NCBI GenBank assembly: GCA_902510965.1
Contig: CABXDM010000007.1
Coordinates: forward strand, 1-38,600
DNA: 38,600 nt
From: an uncultured Candidatus Actinomarina sp.
Lineage (GTDB): Bacteria > Actinomycetota > Acidimicrobiia > Actinomarinales > Actinomarinaceae
Direction of reading: 5' to 3'
In this document: piece after piece, positions 31,770-38,600 of the stretch
Layout of the letters: each line of letters starts with the position of its first letter
Numbering within the stretch: the first letter of the stretch is position 1
Program-made: the position numbers and the translations under genes
The notes under the pieces: generated by a model
Told to the model about the DNA's origin: nothing
Seen by the model: the letters and a program-made list of their open reading frames with translations, nothing else
Database searches by the model: none

Positions 31770-32146
31770 TGACAAGTATTTATGGTGTCGGTGTAGACCA
31801 AGTTAATCTCGACAGGGTCAGAAAACTATTAAGTAAAAATAAATCTAAATTCGAAACTAGATGTTTTACAAAGAATGAAATACTTTATGCAAATAGATTT
31901 AATGATCCATCAAAAAGGTTAGGTGCAAGATTTGCAGGTAAAGAAGCTGTAATGAAATCATTAGGAAAAGGGTGGCGACAACTGAATTGGAAAGAAATAG
32001 AAATTACTGGTGGGGGGAAACCCACTGTAATTCTTCATGGGAAAGCAGCCGAACTTGCATCAAATCAGAATATAAAAGATGTACACATCTCACTGTCCCA
32101 CGAACAAGAAATGGCTATTGCTTTTGCAGTCTCCGAGGTAGCGTAA
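31769..32146 (+). CDS. acpS: Holo-[acyl-carrier-protein] synthase
   Basis: 125 residues, typical for AcpS. YGVGVDQVNLDRV carries the Mg-binding Asp, LGARFAGKEAVMKSLG the second acidic metal site and catalytic region, and VHISLSHEQEMAIAFAV the conserved tail. It moves 4'-phosphopantetheine from CoA to the ACP encoded three genes later. It overlaps the carboxylase (TAATG) and fabD (TAATG) by 1 nt each. Confidence 0.95.
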   Translation: MTSIYGVGVDQVNLDRVRKLLSKNKSKFETRCFTKNEILYANRFNDPSKRLGARFAGKEAVMKSLGKGWRQLNWKEIEITGGGKPTVILHGKAAELASNQNIKDVHISLSHEQEMAIAFAVSEVA

Positions 32147-33054
32147 TGGGTTGGATTGGTATGTTTCCTGGTCAGGGTTCTCAAGAACCTGGAATGGGCA
32201 AAGAGCTACTAGAAAAGTATCCAGAACTATTAATCGATATTTTTGATGAATCTCTTGGATGGTCTCTTAAGGACGTAATCAATGAAGGCGATTCTGACTT
32301 GATTAGAAAAACTAATATTGCCCAACCTTATATATTCGCTATTTCTTATTGCTACGGACTAGAAGCTATTAAGAAGTTTGGCAATGCAGATGCTTTAATT
32401 GGCCACTCCCTTGGAGAGTATACAGCTCTAGCTATTAGCGGATTTTTTGATTACGTAGATGCGTTAAAAATTATCTCTGTGCGGGGAGAGGCAATGCAGG
32501 AATCTGTTAAGAATTCTGACACAGGAATGGCAGCAGTATTAACTACAGACTTAGATGCTACGTTAAAAGAAATTGAGGTTTTAAACTCTCAAGATATTGA
32601 AGTATGGATATCAAATTACAATGATGCTTCGCAAATAGTCATTAGTTCAAGTAATGAAAATCTCGAGTACCTTAGGTCTAACTCTAAAGCATTAAGTGCA
32701 AGAAGAGTGATTCCACTTGAAGTTGCTGGTGCATTTCATACAAAAATTGTTTCCCCGGCAAAACCAAAACTTGCTGAAGCCCTTGAACAGGTTGAGTTAA
32801 AAGAGGGAACAATACCGGTTTATATGAATGTTGATGCAGATCTTGCAAACATAGATACCTTAAAGATTCGTTTAGTTAATCAAATAGATAATTCTGTCTT
32901 ATTTTACGACCAAATACTTAAGATAGAATCTGAAATTAAACCCGATGAATGGACACATATTGGCCCTGGCAATGTAACTGCAGGAATGGTTAAGAAGTCT
33001 ATATCTAGTAAAGAAATTAGAGTAATTAACTCACTAGAGTCTTTAAGTAAATAG
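32146..33054 (+). CDS. fabD: Malonyl-CoA:ACP transacylase
   Basis: 302 residues from ATG 32146. The frame is open further upstream, but that part is antiphase with acpS and meaningless. FPGQGSQEPGMG opens the protein, catalytic Ser88 lies in GHSLGEYTALA and His198 in GAFHTKIV. It loads the malonyl group on ACP. TAATG overlap with acpS. Confidence 0.95.
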   Translation: MGWIGMFPGQGSQEPGMGKELLEKYPELLIDIFDESLGWSLKDVINEGDSDLIRKTNIAQPYIFAISYCYGLEAIKKFGNADALIGHSLGEYTALAISGFFDYVDALKIISVRGEAMQESVKNSDTGMAAVLTTDLDATLKEIEVLNSQDIEVWISNYNDASQIVISSSNENLEYLRSNSKALSARRVIPLEVAGAFHTKIVSPAKPKLAEALEQVELKEGTIPVYMNVDADLANIDTLKIRLVNQIDNSVLFYDQILKIESEIKPDEWTHIGPGNVTAGMVKKSISSKEIRVINSLESLSK

Positions 33055-33066
33055 TTGGGAGAAATT

Positions 33067-34161
33067 TTGAAGTCAACAATAACAGGTTGGGGTAAGTGCG
33101 TCCCAGATAATGTAGTAACAAATGATGACATGGCTACATTCATTGATACTTCTGATGAATGGATCCAACAACGAACCGGTATTAAAGAAAGAAGATTTTC
33201 ACACGTCAACAACTCAGATATGGCATCGGTCGCAGGACTTAGAGCAATTGCTACAGCTGGATTACAGCCTGAAGATATAGATGTTGTAATTCTTGCTACA
33301 TGTACACCAGATAGCATTGTTCCATCTGCAGCATCGCACGTACAGAAGAAAATGGGTTGTGTAAATGCAATTGTCTATGATGTAAATGCAGCTTGCGCTG
33401 GGTTTCTTTATGCAATGCAACAAGCAAAAGCTTTTATCGAGAGTGGCATTTATAAGAATGCCGTAGTCATTGGCTCGGAACACATAACATGGCTTCTTGA
33501 TTGGTCAGATCGTAATACAGCTGTTCTTTTTGGTGATGGAGCAGGCGCAATGGTTGTGCAAGAAAGTAATGATGAATCTGAAGGAGAAATTTATTCATTC
33601 AAAAATGGTTTGAGTTCTGACAAACTAGCAATTCTAGAAGTTCCTAATTTTGGATCAGCTATGAATAGGTTCACCCCCTATGCTGCAGCTGAGACCACCT
33701 GGACATTTGATGGTCAGGAAATATTTAAAAATGGTATACGTGCAATGGGGAATGCGTCTGAGGAAGCTATTGCGGCTTCAGGACTCACTAAAGAAGATAT
33801 AGATCTTCTAATTCCTCATCAAGCAAATTTAAGAATAGTTGAAGGCTTAGAAAGAAATCTAAAACTCCCTAATGCTAAAACTTTAAAATATGTTCATAAG
33901 TACGGAAATACTTCAGCTGCTTCTATCCCTACAGCTTTTGTTGACGGCATTGAAGATGGTTCAATAAAGGGTGGAGAAACAATGGTTATTACAGCTGTTG
34001 GAGCTGGACTTGCATGGGGTGCCGCTGCAATTAAATTAGGTCAACGTGTAACTCCTTTAGGTGAAACAGATGCAGCCCTACCAGAATTTGATGGAACGGG
34101 TGTAGATGTGATACAAGAATCTATAGATTATTTTGTTCATGGAAAAAAAGAAATTCAATAA
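33067..34161 (+). CDS. fabH: 3-oxoacyl-ACP synthase III (KAS III)
   Basis: 364 residues from TTG 33067, supported by GGGAGA about 5 nt upstream; a TTG at 33055 is also in frame but lacks a site. Catalytic triad: Cys110 in DVNAACAGFLYA, His251 in LIPHQANLRIVEG and Asn281 in KYGNTSAASIP. The C-terminus extends ~40 residues past the usual end (about 317-330 in E. coli and M. tuberculosis), finishing YFVHGKKEIQ. It condenses acyl-CoA with malonyl-ACP to start chains. It overlaps fabG by 1 nt. Confidence 0.95.
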   Translation: MKSTITGWGKCVPDNVVTNDDMATFIDTSDEWIQQRTGIKERRFSHVNNSDMASVAGLRAIATAGLQPEDIDVVILATCTPDSIVPSAASHVQKKMGCVNAIVYDVNAACAGFLYAMQQAKAFIESGIYKNAVVIGSEHITWLLDWSDRNTAVLFGDGAGAMVVQESNDESEGEIYSFKNGLSSDKLAILEVPNFGSAMNRFTPYAAAETTWTFDGQEIFKNGIRAMGNASEEAIAASGLTKEDIDLLIPHQANLRIVEGLERNLKLPNAKTLKYVHKYGNTSAASIPTAFVDGIEDGSIKGGETMVITAVGAGLAWGAAAIKLGQRVTPLGETDAALPEFDGTGVDVIQESIDYFVHGKKEIQ

Positions 34162-34889
34162 TGAAAACAGCTCTAGTAACAGGTGGTTCAAGGGGCATTG
34201 GCAAAGCCATTGCCCAAAAACTTGCTGAAACCTCCAATGTGGCTGTTGGGTACTCGAACTCCAAGGAACAGGCAGTTGAAGTAGTTAACTCTATTCAAGC
34301 CAGTGGTGGTAATGCTATAGCCGTTCAGATTGATGTCACAGATAATCAGTCAGTCGAGAAATGTTTTGAACTGGTTGAAAAAGAGCTCTCATCAGTTGAG
34401 ATCTTGGTAAACAATGCAGGAATAACAAAAGATAATATTTTTCCAAGATTGAAACAAGATGACTGGGATTCAGTTATCGATACAAACTTAACGGGATCTT
34501 TTCGAGTCTCGCAAAGAGCTATAAAAGGTATGATGAAAAATAAATGGGGACGAATAGTTTTTATTTCATCTGTTGCTGGAATTAGTGGAAACACGGGACA
34601 ATCAAATTATGCTGCATCTAAAGCCGGCATGATAGGTTTAGCAAAAACAATAAGCAAAGAACTCGGTTCAAGAAATATAACGTCTAATGTCATAGCACCT
34701 GGGTATATCGATACTGATATGACATCATTTTTAAATGATGAACAAAAGGAAGATATTATAGGCCAACTTTCAATAAAGAGAGTCGGTAAACCAGAAGATA
34801 TTGCAAATATGGTATCGTTTTTGTGTTCAGATGAGTCAGAATATATAACAGGACAAGTTTTTCCAGTTGATGGAGGACTTACTACGTAA
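34161..34889 (+). CDS. fabG: 3-oxoacyl-ACP reductase
   Basis: 242 residues, classical short-chain dehydrogenase. TGGSRGIG is the NADP site, NNAG at 84-87, and the catalytic residues are Ser137 (ISSVAG), Tyr150 and Lys154 (YAASK). The C-terminus ITGQVFPVDGGLTT is typical of FabG. It reduces 3-ketoacyl-ACP. The start overlaps fabH as TAATG. Confidence 0.95.
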   Translation: MKTALVTGGSRGIGKAIAQKLAETSNVAVGYSNSKEQAVEVVNSIQASGGNAIAVQIDVTDNQSVEKCFELVEKELSSVEILVNNAGITKDNIFPRLKQDDWDSVIDTNLTGSFRVSQRAIKGMMKNKWGRIVFISSVAGISGNTGQSNYAASKAGMIGLAKTISKELGSRNITSNVIAPGYIDTDMTSFLNDEQKEDIIGQLSIKRVGKPEDIANMVSFLCSDESEYITGQVFPVDGGLTT

Positions 34890-34905
34890 GTAAAAGGGGA
34901 TGACC

Positions 34906-35145
34906 ATGGAAGTAAACGAAGTTTTTGAAAAAGTAAAAAATTTATTTGTCGATGAACTTGGTATCGATGCCGAAAAAGTCACCATGGAGGCAAAACTTGA
35001 AGAGGATTTAGATATTGACTCTCTAGGTATTGTTGAAGTAGTAATGGCATTTGAAGATGAGTTTGAAATAGAAATCGATGATGAAGAACTCACAGATGTT
35101 GGTACAGTCGGTCAGGCCGTAAACTTACTACACTCTAAGCTCTAA
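34906..35145 (+). CDS. acpP: Acyl carrier protein
   Basis: 79 residues from ATG 34906, with AAAAGGGG 6 nt upstream; the ATG at 34900 directly abuts this site and is less likely. Very acidic, with the phosphopantetheine serine in DIDSLGIVE (Ser39 from this start) followed by the helix VMAFEDEFEIEI. It is the substrate carrier of all Fab enzymes here. DSLG is the common form of the usual DSL motif. Confidence 0.97.
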   Translation: MEVNEVFEKVKNLFVDELGIDAEKVTMEAKLEEDLDIDSLGIVEVVMAFEDEFEIEIDDEELTDVGTVGQAVNLLHSKL

Positions 35146-35151
35146 AGAATC

Positions 35152-36390
35152 ATGTCTAAAAGACGTGTTGTAATCACTGGCTTAGGGACAATAAATCCAT
35201 TAGCTAATAATGTTCCCGATACTTGGAACAGCTTGATTAATGGTGAATCAGGTATCGACACAATAACTGCTTTCGATACAAGCGAACTTCCAGTTTCTTT
35301 TGCTGGAGAAGTAAAGAACTTTGACGCAAATGAGTACATGGGCAAACAACAAGCTCGTAAATTGGATAAATCTTCACAGCTCTCAATATTTGCAACTGAG
35401 GAAGCTCTAAAAGATGCAAATTTAAATACTGATGAACGCTTGGGTCCCAATGTAGGTATTGTTTTTGGAACGGGTATTGGTGGGATTGGTTCTACAGAAC
35501 AAGCAGTTAGAACTTTTGATGAACGAGGGGCTTCAAGAATAAATCCTCTAGCAATAACACAACTTATGCCTAACTCTAGTACTGGCCAGGTAGCCATAAA
35601 ATTTGGAATTGAAGGTCCATCATTAACTATTACTACTGCATGTGCAGCGTCTGCAAATGCTGTTGGTGAGGCAAAGAATATGATTCAAAATGGAATAGTA
35701 GATATGGTAATAACTGGAGGAACTGAATCTGGAACTACGGCAATGACAATAGGAGCATTTGCTCAGATTAGGGCACTCTCAACAAATAATGAAAATCCAA
35801 CAGGAGCTTGTAAACCCTTTGATAAAGATAGAGATGGTTTTGTGATGGGAGAAGGATCAACAGTTCTAGTCATGGAAAGTGAAGAGTCTGCAATTAAAAG
35901 AGGTGCTGATATATACGGTTACGTTGCAGGTTATGGAGCTACTACTGATGCATTTCACATCACTGCTCCAGCAGAAGGTGGTAAAGGCGCTGTAGTTGCT
36001 ATGCAAAAAGCAATTGATGATGCTGGCTTAGTAATTGATGATATTGACTACATTAATGCTCATGGCACCTCAACACCAGCAAATGATAAAAATGAAACTG
36101 CAGCAATAAAAACTGTCTTTGGAGAGCAGGCTTATAAAGTAGATATTTCATCTACAAAATCTATGACTGGTCATTTACTAGGTGGAGGAGGAGCATTTGA
36201 ATCTATGGTGTCTATTTTGGCACTTAAAAATGGAATAATTCCCCCTACTATTAATTTGCACAATCCAGATGAAGAATGTGACTTAAATTACACTCCAAAT
36301 ACTGCAATAAAAAAAGAATTATCTACCGCAATGTCCAATTCTTTTGGATTTGGTGGGCACAATGGAGTTCTTGTCTTTAAAAAAAATTAA
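35152..36390 (+). CDS. fabF: 3-oxoacyl-ACP synthase II (KAS II)
   Basis: 412 residues, full length. Catalytic Cys164 in TTACAASANAVGEA, His304 in NAHGTSTPANDKNE, His341 in MTGHLLGGGGAFE, and the C-terminal NSFGFGGHNGVLVF. It elongates acyl-ACP with malonyl-ACP. It is 6 nt after acpP. Its stop codon overlaps the stop of the convergent fabI (4 bp shared). Confidence 0.97.
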   Translation: MSKRRVVITGLGTINPLANNVPDTWNSLINGESGIDTITAFDTSELPVSFAGEVKNFDANEYMGKQQARKLDKSSQLSIFATEEALKDANLNTDERLGPNVGIVFGTGIGGIGSTEQAVRTFDERGASRINPLAITQLMPNSSTGQVAIKFGIEGPSLTITTACAASANAVGEAKNMIQNGIVDMVITGGTESGTTAMTIGAFAQIRALSTNNENPTGACKPFDKDRDGFVMGEGSTVLVMESEESAIKRGADIYGYVAGYGATTDAFHITAPAEGGKGAVVAMQKAIDDAGLVIDDIDYINAHGTSTPANDKNETAAIKTVFGEQAYKVDISSTKSMTGHLLGGGGAFESMVSILALKNGIIPPTINLHNPDEECDLNYTPNTAIKKELSTAMSNSFGFGGHNGVLVFKKN

Positions 36391-37163
36391 GGCAGCATAG
36401 TTCCACCAACAGAGTGCGCTCCTCCGTCAGCATGAATTATTTCTCCAGATACTGCCTCTGAAAATTCTGAAAGTAAAAAGTTAACCACTTTAGCAACTGG
36501 TATGGCATCCTTTGAATCCCAACCTAGTGGTGCTCTCTGGTTCCACTCATCATCCATATCTGCAAATCCTGGAATATTCTTTGCTGCTGTAGTAGCAAGG
36601 GGACCGGCTGCCACTGCATTTACTCTTATACCTTCTTTACCCATGTAAAAAGCTAAGTAGCGAACAATAGATTGAAGACTTGATTTAGCAACTCCCTGCC
36701 AATCATAACCTGGCCAAGCTTGTGAGTTATCAAAATCTAATGCGACGATTGATCCAGGCTTATTGAGTATTGGAGCGAAATGTTGAGTTAGAGTTTTTAA
36801 AGAGAAAGCAGAAACCTCGAAAGAAGTAGTGGCATCTTCAATAGTTGTATTCATAAAATTACCACCCATTGCCTCTGTCGGAGAAAAAGCAATTGCATGA
36901 AGTATGCCATCAAGATTCCCAAAATTTTCTTCAATACTTTTTACAGTATTAGAAACCTGGTCTTCATTTTGGATATCCATTTCATACACCTGAATATCAC
37001 CAGACAATCTTTTTACTGCTCTCTCTGTGATGCGTAAACCTTTTCCAAAACCTGTTGCTACAACTTGAGCACCATTCTCAATAGCTACTTGTGCAGTTGC
37101 GTAAGCAATACTTTTATCAGTGAGTATTCCAGTAATGAGTATTTTTTTATCTTTTAAAATCAT
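36387..37163 (-). CDS. fabI: Enoyl-ACP reductase (InhA/FabI type)
   Basis: 258 residues. The N-terminal NAD site ILITGILTDKSIAYATAQ, ILHAIAFSP and Tyr153-x6-Lys160 in GYDWQGVAKSSLQ are the FabI/InhA pattern. VNAVAAGPLATTAAKNIPGF is the substrate-loop region and the end is HADGGAHSVGG. This completes the FAS II reduction step. Residues around the site resemble InhA more than E. coli FabI. It has its own TAGGAT leaderless box. Confidence 0.95.
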   Translation of the reverse strand: MILKDKKILITGILTDKSIAYATAQVAIENGAQVVATGFGKGLRITERAVKRLSGDIQVYEMDIQNEDQVSNTVKSIEENFGNLDGILHAIAFSPTEAMGGNFMNTTIEDATTSFEVSAFSLKTLTQHFAPILNKPGSIVALDFDNSQAWPGYDWQGVAKSSLQSIVRYLAFYMGKEGIRVNAVAAGPLATTAAKNIPGFADMDDEWNQRAPLGWDSKDAIPVAKVVNFLLSEFSEAVSGEIIHADGGAHSVGGTMLP

Positions 37164-37169
37164 ATTTGT

Positions 37170-37175
37170 ATCCTA
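37170..37175 (-). promoter_or_regulatory. Leaderless promoter -10 box (TAGGAT) for fabI
   Basis: TAGGAT on the minus strand lies 6 nt before the ATG at 37163, so fabI can be transcribed apart from ppdK. Confidence 0.55.
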
Positions 37176-37221
37176 CTAATTAAGACTCTAAAAGTTCTCT
37201 GTTCGTATCAAGAAAATATAA

Positions 37222-38600
37222 TTATTTAAGAATTTCAGCCTGTGCAGCCGCTAAACGAGCAGTAGGAATTCTAAACGGTGAGCAAGAAATATAGTCTATG
37301 CCTAAAGAATTAAGAAAGTGAATGGAACTTGCTTCACCAGCATGTTCTCCACAGACTCCAATCTTTATACCACTATTTTGTTTTTGCCCATCTTGTACTG
37401 AAATATCAACAAGTTTCCCTACTGTTTCAACATCAATAGAAACAAACGGATCAATAGAGAAAATATCTCTATCTATGTACTCATTTAAAAATTTGGATGC
37501 ATCATCTCTTGAGAGTCCTAGGGTAGTTTGAGTCAAGTCATTCGTTCCATATGAAAAGAAATCTGCATGTTTAGCAATTGAACCCGAATTTAGAGCTGCA
37601 CTAGGAAGCTCAATCATAGTTCCAATGGTGTACGAGAATTCATATTTTAATTTCTTTTCTAATTTTGAAACTTTATGAAGTAGAATTTCCTTCATCTGTT
37701 TTAGTTCAGACGCATTCATGACAAGCGGAATCATTATTTCAGGTGTTATAGTTAGCCCCTCATTCTTATGTAAATTATGAGCTGCTTTTAAGATTGCCTC
37801 TACTTGCATCTCGTAAATTTCTGGATAACTTAATCCAAGCCTGACTCCACGATGTCCCAACATAGGATTACTCTCTGAGAGTCTTAGGAGCATCTCTCTT
37901 ACATAAGTTGGAGTAACACCTATAACATTTGCTAAATCTGTCATTTCAATATCACTTTTTGGAAGAAATTCATGCATAGGAGGATCTAGAAGTCGGACTG
38001 TAATAGGTTTCTCTTTGAGTAATTTAAAAATTGATTCAAAGTCTGAGATCTGATACTTAATCAATTTTCTTAAAGCTCTTTTTCTACCTTGCGTGCTATC
38101 GGACATTATCATTTCACGCATTGGTGTAATTCTTTCACCCTCGAAAAACATATGTTCCGTTCTACAAAGACCTATTCCTTCAGCTCCAAACTCTAATGCT
38201 TTGGTTGTATCCATAGTTGTCTCAGCGTTGGCCCTGACCTTCATTCTTCTAAATTCATCAGACCACTCCATGAGTGTATTGAATTCTTCAGATGGCTTAG
38301 GTGGCTCAGATTTTAGTTCTCCTATATAAACTTCACCGAGTGTTCCGTCTAATGAAATTAGATCTCCTTCTTCTAATTCAACATCACCATTAGTTACTGT
38401 CTTTTCTTCTAAATTTATTGTTAGATTTTCTGCACCAACAACGCATGGTTTGCCCATACCTCGCGCAACCACCGCAGCATGACTAGTCATGCCTCCTTTC
38501 GTTGTAAGAATTCCAACTGAAGAATGCATTCCATGAATATCTTCTGGACTAGTTTCGTCCCTAACTAAAATAACATCTCTTCCTTTAAGAGCCTCTTCCT
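37222..38600 (-). CDS. ppdK: Pyruvate, phosphate dikinase, C-terminal part (5' end beyond the window)
   Basis: 459 codons are visible; the frame continues past 38600, and the methionine at 38529 is internal. It shows VILVRDETSPEDIHGMHSS, the phospho-histidine domain GGMTSHAAVVARGMGKPCVV, the PEP/pyruvate-binding barrel beginning RANAETTMDTTKALEFGAEG and GLCRTEHMFF, and the C-terminal GVCGEHAGEASSIHFL with the catalytic Cys. PpdK interconverts pyruvate and PEP using ATP and phosphate. About half of the ~880-residue enzyme (the ATP-grasp half) lies outside. It sits 59 nt upstream of fabI's far side and in the same direction... its stop is followed downstream by other sequence toward the window interior. 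Confidence 0.93.
   Translation of the reverse strand, partial: EEALKGRDVILVRDETSPEDIHGMHSSVGILTTKGGMTSHAAVVARGMGKPCVVGAENLTINLEEKTVTNGDVELEEGDLISLDGTLGEVYIGELKSEPPKPSEEFNTLMEWSDEFRRMKVRANAETTMDTTKALEFGAEGIGLCRTEHMFFEGERITPMREMIMSDSTQGRKRALRKLIKYQISDFESIFKLLKEKPITVRLLDPPMHEFLPKSDIEMTDLANVIGVTPTYVREMLLRLSESNPMLGHRGVRLGLSYPEIYEMQVEAILKAAHNLHKNEGLTITPEIMIPLVMNASELKQMKEILLHKVSKLEKKLKYEFSYTIGTMIELPSAALNSGSIAKHADFFSYGTNDLTQTTLGLSRDDASKFLNEYIDRDIFSIDPFVSIDVETVGKLVDISVQDGQKQNSGIKIGVCGEHAGEASSIHFLNSLGIDYISCSPFRIPTARLAAAQAEILK

Noticed and set aside
31972-32145. An N-terminal extension of FabD
   Set aside because: It is the wrong frame of acpS; FabD starts at the TAATG overlap at 32146.

Overview
This is an AT-rich (by eye about one third G+C), very densely packed bacterial chromosome segment. 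Gene content suggests a streamlined actinobacterium, possibly a marine Acidimicrobiia/Actinomarinales-like lineage. The clues are an InhA-like FabI, a fused biotin carboxylase-BCCP subunit, an F420-type luciferase-like oxidoreductase, many apparently leaderless genes with a TANNNT box 6-7 nt before the start codon, and frequent ATGA/TAATG overlaps. The taxonomy is inference; there is no rRNA gene or other phylogenetic marker in the window.

Layout. Positions 1-1527 (minus) hold a cbb3-oxidase CcoN-like membrane protein that lacks most haem and copper ligands, followed by a truncated gene. Positions 1681-7072 (plus) hold a respiratory cytochrome bc operon of the b6f type. Its order is a membrane protein, a 2[4Fe-4S] ferredoxin, cytochrome b6 with the cysteine for covalent haem cn, subunit IV with an N-terminal motif and Pro/Ala linker, Rieske protein, di-haem cytochrome c, and a small membrane protein. 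The truncated gene at the left edge carries the same ~29-residue N-terminal motif as subunit IV, which links the two divergent units.

Positions 7107-12632 hold single genes and short operons: a stomatin-like protein, a LysE-type exporter, a GNAT acetyltransferase, a DDAH-like amidinohydrolase, a YbaK-type deacylase and tryptophanase. Positions 12686-14425 encode a GH57-like lipoprotein. Positions 14435-18391 are an accessory-looking stretch of very small membrane proteins and two small HTH-regulator modules, each with a strong candidate operator. These are three boxes at exact 21-bp spacing (14860-14919) and an 18-bp inverted repeat around a -10 box (15754-15809). A cytochrome b561 and a DUF1295 protein follow.

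Positions 18399-24133 hold an SRPBCC protein, a PAF-acetylhydrolase-like hydrolase, two OppB/OppC-type permeases without partners, an ASCH protein, a short alkylguanine transferase and a luciferase-like oxidoreductase. A 258-bp convergent gap (24134-24391) contains several hairpins. Positions 24392-27321 (minus) encode an ADH::Gfo/Idh/MocA fusion and an inositol-monophosphatase-like enzyme.

Positions 27348-37163 form a fatty-acid synthesis locus. BirA is divergent from a plus-strand operon of carboxyltransferase, BioY biotin transporter, biotin carboxylase-BCCP, AcpS, FabD, FabH, FabG, ACP and FabF; FabI is convergent. This unit takes up biotin, attaches it, makes malonyl-CoA, activates ACP and runs most of the FAS II cycle (no FabZ is visible). 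The window ends inside pyruvate phosphate dikinase.

No rRNA, tRNA, CRISPR array, insertion sequence, integrase or replication origin was recognised.
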